Assembly: GCA_017651265.1 (NCBI GenBank)
Contig: JAGCDO010000026.1
Span: 95,595-159,594 of the forward strand
Origin: Prevotella sp.
GTDB taxonomy: Bacteria; Bacteroidota; Bacteroidia; Bacteroidales; Bacteroidaceae
DNA: 64,000 nt
Direction: 5' to 3'
A program made the position numbers and the translations under genes. The notes beneath the pieces are model-generated. The model searched no databases, was not told where the DNA came from, and was given only the letters and a program-made list of their open reading frames with translations. How positions within the stretch are numbered: the stretch's first letter is position 1; each line of letters begins with the position of its first letter. Positions 29,333 through 36,305 of this stretch are shown here, in pieces.

Positions 29333-29340
29333 CAAAGATA
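29333..29340 (-). promoter_or_regulatory. Promoter of the dcw cluster
   Basis: On the minus strand TATCTTTG (perfect TAnnTTTG) lies 29 bases before the mraZ ATG. The 190 bases behind it are A/T-rich and hold pyrimidine runs of the type TTTCCTCCACTTTCC. MraZ usually binds tandem GTGGG-like boxes; on the minus strand AGTGGTGGAAAGTGGAGG at ~29345-29375 could serve that role. Confidence 0.7.
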
Positions 29341-29553
29341 CAACTTTTCCTCCACTTTCCACCACTTTTCTCCACAAAAATATCAAAAATCTGCAATTTT
29401 TCTTGATTTTTTACACAAAAGTGCTGTTTTGTGCATAACTCAATAACTCCATAACTGCTTAACTCCTTTACTTCAAAAACAACATTTTACAATATAAATC
29501 ATAGTTTTTTGAACATTTTTCTATAAAAAGCCGCCATTCTCCAAATAAATTTG

Positions 29554-29561
29554 TATTTTTG
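29554..29561 (+). promoter_or_regulatory. Promoter of the acyltransferase pair
   Basis: TATTTTTG matches TAnnTTTG and ends 18 bases before the ATG at 29580, giving a short leader. Confidence 0.75.
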
Positions 29562-29579
29562 CATACTGTTTCTAACATC

Positions 29580-30407
29580 ATGGATCAAATAACTGAAAAG
29601 ACAGTCGACGTAGAGAGCATTCTGAAGGCGAAGATGGGCAGCAAGGCCAAATGGGTTCCATCCCCGGTGGTCAGCTGGCTCAAACATATCTTGCACCAGG
29701 ATGAGGTGAACCGATATTTGTGGGAGAGTCGTCATCTCACGGGTACGGAGTGGCTCGAAGAGTGCGTGCGTTACCTTGATATGACGCTCGAGTTGGAGGG
29801 AGAGGAGAATCTTCCTGACAAGGATGACGGTAAGTTATATACCTTTGTCAGTAATCATCCCCTCGGTGGTGCCGACGGCGTGGCCTTAGGCAGTATCATC
29901 GGTAGGCATTACGACAGTCGGTTCCGTTATCTTGTGAACGATATCCTGATGAACCTTCCTGGTCTTGCGCCCCTCTGCATCCCCATCAACAAAACAGGTA
30001 AGCAGAGTCGTAACTTCCCCGCGATGGTAGAGGCAGGCTTCCAAAGCGACAACCATATGCTGATGTATCCAGCAGGACTTTGCTCAAGACGTATCAACGG
30101 AGAAATACATGATCTGCCTTGGAAGAAGACCTTCATTACCAAGAGCGTGGAATATCAGCGCGATGTGGTGCCGATTCATTTCGGTGGACAGAATTCCAAT
30201 TTCTTCTACCGTCTCAGTGGTTTCTGCGATAAGCACATCAAGAAGGTGAACATTGCCATGCTTTTCCTCGTGGACGAGATATACAAGAACGTGCATAAGA
30301 CTTTCCGCGTGAGCATTGGTAAGCCGATACCTTGGCAGACCTTCGACAAATCGAAAACACCAGCACAATGGGCACAGTATGTGCAGGACATTGTCTATCA
30401 ACTATAG
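29580..30407 (+). CDS. glsA: PlsC-family acyltransferase, probable glycine-lipid O-acyltransferase
   Basis: 275-residue acyltransferase. The acceptor/catalytic motif is SNHPLGGADG: the His and Asp stand five residues apart (HX5D), not the HX4D of classical PlsC. MYPAGLCSRR corresponds to the second PlsC motif (usually FPEG) and VVPIHFGGQNS to a later one. It starts at ATG 29580; an upstream TTG falls inside the promoter. A GNAT-type acyltransferase gene starts 14 bases downstream. This pair matches the GlsB/GlsA pair that builds N-acyl-3-acyloxyacyl glycine lipids in Bacteroides, where GlsA is the O-acyltransferase. The pairing is seen; the product is inferred. Confidence 0.7.
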   Translation: MDQITEKTVDVESILKAKMGSKAKWVPSPVVSWLKHILHQDEVNRYLWESRHLTGTEWLEECVRYLDMTLELEGEENLPDKDDGKLYTFVSNHPLGGADGVALGSIIGRHYDSRFRYLVNDILMNLPGLAPLCIPINKTGKQSRNFPAMVEAGFQSDNHMLMYPAGLCSRRINGEIHDLPWKKTFITKSVEYQRDVVPIHFGGQNSNFFYRLSGFCDKHIKKVNIAMLFLVDEIYKNVHKTFRVSIGKPIPWQTFDKSKTPAQWAQYVQDIVYQL

Positions 30408-30421
30408 CATTTCAAACAACC

Positions 30422-31414
30422 ATGGAACAAGAGATTATCAGTCCTGTCAGCAAAGAGCTGCTGAAGAGTGAGCTCACCCGTGAGCGCCAGCTCCGTATGA
30501 CCAACAAGAGCAACAATGAGATCTACGTGGTGACCGCCCATCAGGCGCCTAACGTCATGCGCGAGATCGGTCGTTTGCGTGAGATCGCCTTCCGCGAGGC
30601 AGGCGGTGGTACAGGTATGGAGGTGGACATTGATGAGTTCGATACCTGTGAAAACTGCTACAAGCAGCTCATCGTATGGAATCCCGACGAGGAAGAGATC
30701 ATCGGTGGCTACCGTTACCTAATGGGAACCGACTGGGAACTGAATGCTCAAGGTCAGCCTATCCTCGCCACCAGTCATATGTTCCATTTCTCTGAAAAAT
30801 TCTTACGCGATTATATGCCCTATACCGTTGAGTTAGGACGTTCGTTCGTGTCGCTCGAATACCAGAACGTACAGAAGAATACCAAGAGTATCTTTGCCTT
30901 GGATAACCTCTGGGACGGACTGGGAGCCCTTACAGTGCTCTTCCCCAATCTGAAGTATTTCTTTGGTAAGATGACCATGTACCCCTCGTATGTGCGTAAG
31001 GGGCGTGATATGATTCTCTACTTCTTGAAGAAGCATTTCGACGATAAAGAGAACTTGATTACCCCGATGAAACCGCTTGTTTTGGAATCTGACCCCGATG
31101 AACTCGAGCAGTTGTTCAGCGGGAAGAACTTCAAGGAAGACTACCGTATTCTGAACTCCGAGATCCGCAAGATGGGTTACAACATCCCACCATTGGTCAA
31201 TGCCTACATGGGTCTTTCACCCACCATGAAACTCTTTGGAACCGCCATCAACTACGGCTTTGGTGACGTAGAAGAAACGGGTATTCTCATTGCTGTTGAT
31301 GAAATTCTTGAACAAAAGCGCGTGCGTCACATCGACAGTTTCATCAAGGAGCATCCCGAAGCACTGAAGATAACCAGCGGAGAGAATGCGGTTATCTATA
31401 AAGAGAATAAGTAA
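30422..31414 (+). CDS. glsB: GNAT-type N-acyltransferase, probable glycine-lipid GlsB
   Basis: 330-residue member of the OlsB-/hemolysin-like acyltransferase family, which moves acyl chains from acyl-ACP to an amino acid amine. REIGRLREIAFREAGGGTG, NPDEEEIIGGYRYL and VELGRSFVSLEYQ are the family's typical blocks. The C-terminal third (residues ~220-330) is a conserved extension with LMGLSPTMKLFGTAINYGFG-like sequence, where the window reads AYMGLSPTMKLFGTAINYGF. ATG 30422 was chosen over an upstream in-frame codon lying within the preceding gene. It probably acts before the O-acyltransferase upstream to form N-acyl glycine. Confidence 0.7.
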   Translation: MEQEIISPVSKELLKSELTRERQLRMTNKSNNEIYVVTAHQAPNVMREIGRLREIAFREAGGGTGMEVDIDEFDTCENCYKQLIVWNPDEEEIIGGYRYLMGTDWELNAQGQPILATSHMFHFSEKFLRDYMPYTVELGRSFVSLEYQNVQKNTKSIFALDNLWDGLGALTVLFPNLKYFFGKMTMYPSYVRKGRDMILYFLKKHFDDKENLITPMKPLVLESDPDELEQLFSGKNFKEDYRILNSEIRKMGYNIPPLVNAYMGLSPTMKLFGTAINYGFGDVEETGILIAVDEILEQKRVRHIDSFIKEHPEALKITSGENAVIYKENK

Positions 31415-31452
31415 TTATCATCCATCTTTTTGCGGGCGTTTCACATTTGAGT

Positions 31453-33195
31453 ATGAAGCGTATTGCCTATATCGCCGTCATCTTCTTTATGCTCCTGTCT
31501 TGTGGACCGAGAAAGGAGTACGGGGAGGCTCTGCAGCGGGCAGAGGCAATGATGAACGATCATCCGGATTCCGCCTTGTTGATTCTTGAACAGCTGAAGG
31601 ACACGATGCAGACAGTCGGCAAGGCCGACCGCATGTATTATGAACTGCTTCTTGCAGATGCGCAGAACAAGACATACGTCGATTTCACTACCGACAGCAT
31701 AATGAAAGAGGTGGCGCACTATTACGACCGCCATGGCTCTGCCAACGAACGGATGCGTGCTCACTACCTGTTGGGCTGTTCCTACCGCGACATGGGTGAG
31801 GCCCCCATGGCCCTGCAATGCTATCAGGACGCGGTGGAATGTGCCGACACGGCGAGCAAGGAATGTAACTACAGACTTATGACCAGCATCTTCGGTCAGA
31901 TGGCTGAAATCTTCCATAAGCAAAACTTACCCACTGATGAAATCGCTGCAAGGAAGAACTGCCAGAAGTATTCCCTTTTAGCTCATGATACATTAGTATA
32001 TATAAAGAGTTATGAACTGATGGTCAAGCCCTATTTCCTATTAGGGGACACTGCGGCGATGAAGTCAGTTTTGGAAGAGGCTCATAACCTGTATTTGGAA
32101 AAGAATGATAGTCTGAGTGCTGTTAGAACATATGGTGCTGCCTATATTGATTTGTTCATTCAGCAGGAACGCCTTAGCGAGGCCCGATTACTTATGGAAG
32201 AATACGAAAGGTTATCCGGCCTCTTTGATCATGACGGGAACATTATCCCACGACTAGCCATATATAACTATACGAAGTCTATTTACTATATGAAAAGGAA
32301 TCAGACGGATTCTGCTGAAGCATTAGTAAGAAGACTGATTCCCTACCAATCACTGAAAGCTGACGCATACAGAGGTCTGCTTAAAGTGTATCAGCACCAG
32401 AAAAATGCTGATTCTATTGTTAAATACGCCCAACTATATGAGGCTGCTCTTGATTCTCTCAGTAACACTAGGCGAACAGAGACGATTCATGAGATGACAT
32501 CCATGTATAACTATCAGCGTTTCCAAGACCAAGCCAATAAGAGTACACGTCTTGCTGAACGTACAAAATGGATTGCCATTACAATTATTCTTCTCCTCTT
32601 TATCATAGCCCTGACTATCATATATCATTATCGAGTATTGCAGAAAGAGAGGATACACCGAATCCGAGAGATTACATACAAATACAATGATACTTTGATG
32701 AAGTATGACATTGTACAGGAAGAACTTTCAAACCTCAGGATCAACGATGAGAGTGTTTTGGCCGACAAGGAGGAGGAGATTTGCATTCTTCGCAAGAAAC
32801 TTGGGGTATATCAAAACATGCTGGACGGGCTTAACACACAAAGTCAGTTATCCAAGTTTAGGGAATCAGGTGTTATAACTCTTCTCAAAAGCAGGCTCTC
32901 AAGAAGAGTCGTACCTGTTGTTTCAGAAGATGCCGTATGGTTAAAACTGACTGAGCAGTTTTCCTTTCTTGCCCCGACCGCCTATTCACTTGTTGGGAAA
33001 GACGATTTGCTTTCTCCCCTTGAACTACGGATGTGCATTCTGCTCTTAGCGGGGTTTACAAACAACGAGATAAACCTCCTTCTTAATACCAGTCCGCAGA
33101 ATGCCACAAATATCAAAGCAAAAGCAAACCGCAAGTTGTTTAATGAGGATTCCGCAGCATCTCTTAAGTCAAATCTGATGGGTATTTACAGCTAA
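31453..33195 (+). CDS. TPR lipoprotein with C-terminal LuxR-like HTH (membrane-spanning regulator)
   Basis: 580 residues. An N-terminal lipoprotein-type signal (IAVIFFMLLSC) is followed by TPR-like helices over ~25-360. A strong membrane helix lies at ~374-396 (WIAITIILLLFIIALTIIYH), then a coiled coil (~400-460). The C-terminal helix-turn-helix is ELRMCILLLAGFTNNEINLL with NATNIKAKANRKLF as the recognition part. Such proteins are common in Bacteroidota. The layout suggests a periplasmic TPR sensor wired through the membrane to a cytoplasmic DNA-binding domain. The GC content falls sharply about 500 bases into the gene. A TTG two codons earlier is less likely than ATG 31453. Targets are unknown; the small envelope genes downstream are candidates. 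Confidence 0.8.
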   Translation: MKRIAYIAVIFFMLLSCGPRKEYGEALQRAEAMMNDHPDSALLILEQLKDTMQTVGKADRMYYELLLADAQNKTYVDFTTDSIMKEVAHYYDRHGSANERMRAHYLLGCSYRDMGEAPMALQCYQDAVECADTASKECNYRLMTSIFGQMAEIFHKQNLPTDEIAARKNCQKYSLLAHDTLVYIKSYELMVKPYFLLGDTAAMKSVLEEAHNLYLEKNDSLSAVRTYGAAYIDLFIQQERLSEARLLMEEYERLSGLFDHDGNIIPRLAIYNYTKSIYYMKRNQTDSAEALVRRLIPYQSLKADAYRGLLKVYQHQKNADSIVKYAQLYEAALDSLSNTRRTETIHEMTSMYNYQRFQDQANKSTRLAERTKWIAITIILLLFIIALTIIYHYRVLQKERIHRIREITYKYNDTLMKYDIVQEELSNLRINDESVLADKEEEICILRKKLGVYQNMLDGLNTQSQLSKFRESGVITLLKSRLSRRVVPVVSEDAVWLKLTEQFSFLAPTAYSLVGKDDLLSPLELRMCILLLAGFTNNEINLLLNTSPQNATNIKAKANRKLFNEDSAASLKSNLMGIYS

Positions 33196-33329
33196 GTGTA
33201 AAAATGGTGTAAAGATTTTTGTGATTATAATACATTGATAATCAATTATTTTTCTATACGTGATTGCTTCTTGATGTTTTCATGGTATCTTTTCGTATAG
33301 AACTGTGAACTGAAATTACTAATCTTTCA

Positions 33330-33337
33330 TATCTTTG
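33330..33337 (+). promoter_or_regulatory. Promoter of the small secreted protein gene
   Basis: TATCTTTG, a perfect TAnnTTTG box, lies 25 bases before the ATG at 33363. The 134 bases between the regulator stop and this box hold no gene. Confidence 0.8.
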
Positions 33338-33362
33338 TATCGTAACTATAAAAATAGAGGAT

Positions 33363-33590
33363 ATGAAAAGATTTGTTTTAATTTTATTAGTGTTTTCTTT
33401 GTGCGGGTTCTCTATTCATGCAAATGCGTCAGAATCAGAGATACCTTTGGATTCGGGGATATACGTGGCCACCTGTAATTCAACCAGCCGCTCTGCAACC
33501 ATCCTGACAGCTGGATGGCAAAAGGGTATGTATGTAGTTAAAGTGACTTTAGGAAACGAGTCATGGAATGAGAAAATCGTAAAAAATTAA
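33363..33590 (+). CDS. Small secreted protein resembling a stand-alone T9SS sorting tail
   Basis: 75 residues. A clear signal peptide (RFVLILLVFSLCGFSIHANA) leaves a mature part of about 50 residues. Its end, GMYVVKVTLGNESWNEKIVK, has the Gly-x-Tyr-x-Val-x-Val and final Lys-Ile-Val pattern of type A C-terminal sorting domains used by the type IX secretion system, but there is no cargo in front of it. It has its own promoter and lies directly after the TPR regulator. It could be a relic, a small envelope peptide, or a separate family with similar strand order (DUF3244-like). Confidence 0.65.
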   Translation: MKRFVLILLVFSLCGFSIHANASESEIPLDSGIYVATCNSTSRSATILTAGWQKGMYVVKVTLGNESWNEKIVKN

Positions 33591-33678
33591 AGGATTCAAA
33601 AAAATTACAAATATTTAACACTTTTCCTTGCAAGATTTCACGATCTGCGCGTTAAAAGGACAAACAATACTCGAATAT

Positions 33679-34335
33679 ATGAAAAGAATCATCATTATCT
33701 GTTTAGGAGTACTGATGGTACTCCCTATTGTAGCACAGGAGTTCAGGTCTGGTGTTTTGGCAGGATTGAATTTTAATGTGCCAAGTAATATGGAGTCAAG
33801 ATGTGGTTTCCGTATGGGTGTAAAGGGTGAACTGTTATTCCCCATGGTTGTCAAAGGTCTTTACGCTGAATCTGCTCTGACTATCTCTTCCCTTCCATGG
33901 AAGTCGGAGAAGCACATTTACCCCAGATCTGGGGTTGTAGGGTACGCAAAAGCGGTTCCTTACTTTCTGAACATCCCTCTTCGTGCCGGATTCAAATTGA
34001 ACTTCGGAAGGACTGCAAAATTCTATGTAAATGTTGGTCCTTATTTGAATATTGGACTCTTTGGTAATATCAAGGAGTTTCTGAGAGACGCGAATAACGA
34101 GCCACTACCTTGGTATAATGCGGACCCCAGTGGTTATTTCAATTATGTGGGCAGCAATCATATAGTTGACTGGGGCCTAGGGTTCGGCACTGGCATCGAA
34201 GTGGCAAGTCACTATCAGATATCATTAGGCTACGAGAGGGGCATGCGTGACATTATGAGGTCTTCGTTTGACGACCGTACAATATACGATTCCCGTATGC
34301 GAACTTTTACACTTCAACTAGCCTATATGTTCTAA
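33679..34335 (+). CDS. Outer-membrane beta-barrel protein (PorT-like)
   Basis: 218 residues. The signal peptide RIIIICLGVLMVLPIVAQ leaves EFRSGVLAGLNFNVPS, the typical entry of small Bacteroidota barrels. Repeated alternating strands (FYVNVGPYLNIGLFG, GLGFGTGIEVASHYQISLGY) and a terminal aromatic TLQLAYMF fit an eight-strand barrel. I chose ATG 33679 because the longer frame from 33628 adds residues ahead of the signal peptide. A terminator at 34413 follows. A second barrel gene of the same type lies at 35168, with a near-identical terminator. Confidence 0.8.
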   Translation: MKRIIIICLGVLMVLPIVAQEFRSGVLAGLNFNVPSNMESRCGFRMGVKGELLFPMVVKGLYAESALTISSLPWKSEKHIYPRSGVVGYAKAVPYFLNIPLRAGFKLNFGRTAKFYVNVGPYLNIGLFGNIKEFLRDANNEPLPWYNADPSGYFNYVGSNHIVDWGLGFGTGIEVASHYQISLGYERGMRDIMRSSFDDRTIYDSRMRTFTLQLAYMF

Positions 34336-34412
34336 TAGTGGCTTGGGAAGAGTTGCTATGTGCTCCTTCCCTGAATAACAAAGAGTATAATAAATAATCC
34401 TCTGATTATGAT

Positions 34413-34450
34413 ACTACCCGGTTCAATTCAAGCATGGACGGGTAGTTTTC
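34413..34450 (+). terminator. Terminator after the first barrel gene
   Basis: ACTACCCG (34413-34420) pairs with CGGGTAGT (34439-34446) and is followed by TTTT. The stretch AATAATCCTCTGATTATG before it recurs almost unchanged before the terminator at 35878. Confidence 0.8.
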
Positions 34451-34578
34451 GGGACAAAGTAATAGTTCAGAAACAGATCGTTAAATAAAAATGGTTAAAA
34501 CTTGCCTGATTCATGCAAGAATTGGGCATGTTTATCATTATATAAGAAAGAAAGTATAAATCACTAAAAGTATAGATA

Positions 34579-35073
34579 ATGAAGAATCTTTTATTCAAAT
34601 TCGCAGTGTTGGTATCAGTAGCGCTATGCGCGGGCTGTAGCAGTGATGATTTTCCCGGTGATGATGTTCCATGGGGAAATATAGATGACTATCAGTCAGA
34701 TCAAGAAGAACTCTGCAATACTTGGCAACTTATCGGATACGGTTCGGAAACCCATTTTCACAAGATTGCTGAAGAGTACCGCAAGAAATCAGACACCTAC
34801 GGTTCTCGTTTCTATCTCATCTTCAAGCCTGATGGCACCTTAGCGGGTCGAGATGCGGTTAACCATATAGATGGGACCTATACTTGTAATGGTGGTAATA
34901 TAATCATTGTGATAGCTAGTTCTTCGGTCTATGATAAAGAGAAAGATAGTCTCGAATTCCAATGGCGGTTGCTTGAAGCTACACACTATCTCATTAATAA
35001 GGATGGAAAGAAACTCCGATTGTATTATTCTGACAAGGAGTTTCTGTATTTCGAACTAATGGATAACATGTAA
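34579..35073 (+). CDS. Small lipoprotein, lipocalin/META-like
   Basis: 164 residues with lipobox ALCAGC (Cys20) and an acidic SSDDFPGDD after it, the surface-export type of signal in Bacteroidota. LCNTWQLIGYGS, FYLIFKPDGTLAGRD, HIDGTYTCNGGNI and KKLRLYYSDKEFLYFELM give the spaced short strands seen in lipocalin-like and META domains. No enzyme motif is present. In another frame, bases 35060-35161 stay open and encode a protein-like tail ending VYYFTIYKN, so the gene may once have been longer or be frameshifted. Confidence 0.65.
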   Translation: MKNLLFKFAVLVSVALCAGCSSDDFPGDDVPWGNIDDYQSDQEELCNTWQLIGYGSETHFHKIAEEYRKKSDTYGSRFYLIFKPDGTLAGRDAVNHIDGTYTCNGGNIIIVIASSSVYDKEKDSLEFQWRLLEATHYLINKDGKKLRLYYSDKEFLYFELMDNM

Positions 35074-35167
35074 CCATTATGTTCATACAACTACTGATCC
35101 AGATTTAATAGCAGATTATAATTTCGCCAATAGCGTTTATTATTTTACAATCTATAAAAACTAAAGT

Positions 35168-35833
35168 ATGAGAAGAATAGTTTTATTACTTGTGGTCTTT
35201 GCTACCTTCTTGTCGGTTACAGAATCCAGTGCGCAAATCAAGTACGGTGTAAAGGGAGGTCTGAACCTGTCTGACGTTGTAATCATGCGTACGAATATAG
35301 GACGCATGGAAGGTTCTGAGAAAGATAGGGGTGTCAGCATCAGTAATCGGGCTGGCTTCTTCATCGGTCCAACGGCTCTGTTGAACACACCGTTAAAGAG
35401 ATTGGATATTGATGTGTCACTGCTGTTCGACCAACGAGGGGTCGAAACAAAGAGCATTGATCTTCTTGGTGGTCGCCCATATAAGACCACAACCACTCAA
35501 CAGCAATTAGTCTTGCCTGTCAATGCACGCTGTAACTTGATCTCCGGGAAGAGTGCAAGCCTGTTTGTCTTTGCAGGACCCCAATTGGGCATCAACATTG
35601 GGAAGAGAGAGAATAAAACAGACCATGGAACATTCGTTTTCAACAGGGCCTCGTTCAGCATCAATGCCGGTGCAGGTCTGTTGCTGGCTCGTCATATCCA
35701 GATTTCAGCCAATTACAACATTGTCTGCAAGAAAAATGCTGAAACATGGGTTAACAGGAATACGAGTTATGCCAATGAAACAGGTAGAAGTCGCTTTCAT
35801 GCTTGGCAGTTCAGTGTTGGATACTATTTTTGA
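35168..35833 (+). CDS. Outer-membrane beta-barrel protein (PorT-like), second copy
   Basis: 221 residues. The signal peptide IVLLLVVFATFLSVTESSAQ leaves IKYGVKGGLNLSDVV, the classic start of PorT/OmpW-like small barrels in Bacteroidota. Later strands include LDIDVSLLFDQRGVETK, ASLFVFAGPQLGIN and ending HAWQFSVGYYF with a terminal Phe, the BAM-recognition type end. It is probably a distant paralogue of the barrel gene at 33679, as both share the layout and a near-identical terminator. No partner tells its cargo or function. Confidence 0.8.
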   Translation: MRRIVLLLVVFATFLSVTESSAQIKYGVKGGLNLSDVVIMRTNIGRMEGSEKDRGVSISNRAGFFIGPTALLNTPLKRLDIDVSLLFDQRGVETKSIDLLGGRPYKTTTTQQQLVLPVNARCNLISGKSASLFVFAGPQLGINIGKRENKTDHGTFVFNRASFSINAGAGLLLARHIQISANYNIVCKKNAETWVNRNTSYANETGRSRFHAWQFSVGYYF

Positions 35834-35877
35834 CGAGACCGAACAAAAAGAAAGCATAATAATCCTCTGATAATGGA

Positions 35878-35915
35878 ACTACCCGGTTCATATCCAAGCG
35901 TGGACGGGTAGTTCT
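35878..35915 (+). terminator. Terminator after the second barrel gene
   Basis: ACTACCCG (35878-35885) pairs with CGGGTAGT (35905-35912), followed by TCTT. It is a near copy of the terminator at 34413-34450. Confidence 0.75.
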
Positions 35916-35966
35916 TAATAACAACATACACGCAACATACACGCGAGATTCACAAACGGATGATTC

Positions 35967-36003
35967 TTCCCAACGTGGGAATAAAATGTTCCCAACGTGG
36001 GAA
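35967..36003. repeat. Two TTCCCANNNTGGGAA palindromes at 22-bp period (third cluster)
   Basis: Palindromes at 35967-35981 and 35989-36003 share the spacer ACG and start 22 bp apart, as in the clusters at 10212 and 13353. Confidence 0.9.
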
Positions 36004-36011
36004 TGTCGAGT

Positions 36012-36090
36012 AAGCAGCCTTGTTTCTATGAGAAAGTGGCCTGGTTTTGGGTGGTAATCAGCCTTGTTTCTATGCGTAAGTAGCCTGGTT
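36012..36090. repeat. 35-bp direct repeat pair, 44-bp period
   Basis: Two copies sharing CAGCCTTGTTTCTATG and GCCTGGTT lie at 36012-36046 and 36055-36090. The start-to-start distance is 44 bp. No gene is present here. Confidence 0.75.
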
Positions 36091-36148
36091 GGCAGTGTAT
36101 ATAATGGGTAATGGGCTTAATATTCATCATGAATACGATTTCACATAT

Positions 36149-36267
36149 TCCTCCGCCAAATCAGTGTAATTACATGATTACCTGATGATTAGTGGCGGAG
36201 GATTTAATGGATATTGCTCCGCCAACAACCTGCTGACAATAAGTTAATTAGGCATATTAGCGGAGCA
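36149..36267. repeat. Two CTCCGCCA/TGGCGGAG hairpins before the dgt 3' end
   Basis: TCCTCCGCCA (36149-36158) pairs with TGGCGGAGGA (36193-36202). TGCTCCGC (36215-36222) pairs with GCGGAGCA (36260-36267). Both lie between the converging barrel gene and dgt. The second may serve as a dgt terminator, though no clear T run follows on the minus strand. Apart from these repeats, I see nothing in 35916-36305. Confidence 0.75.
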
Positions 36268-36305
36268 TTCTTTTATTTTCATCCATAGCGAAAATAAGAC
36301 ATACC

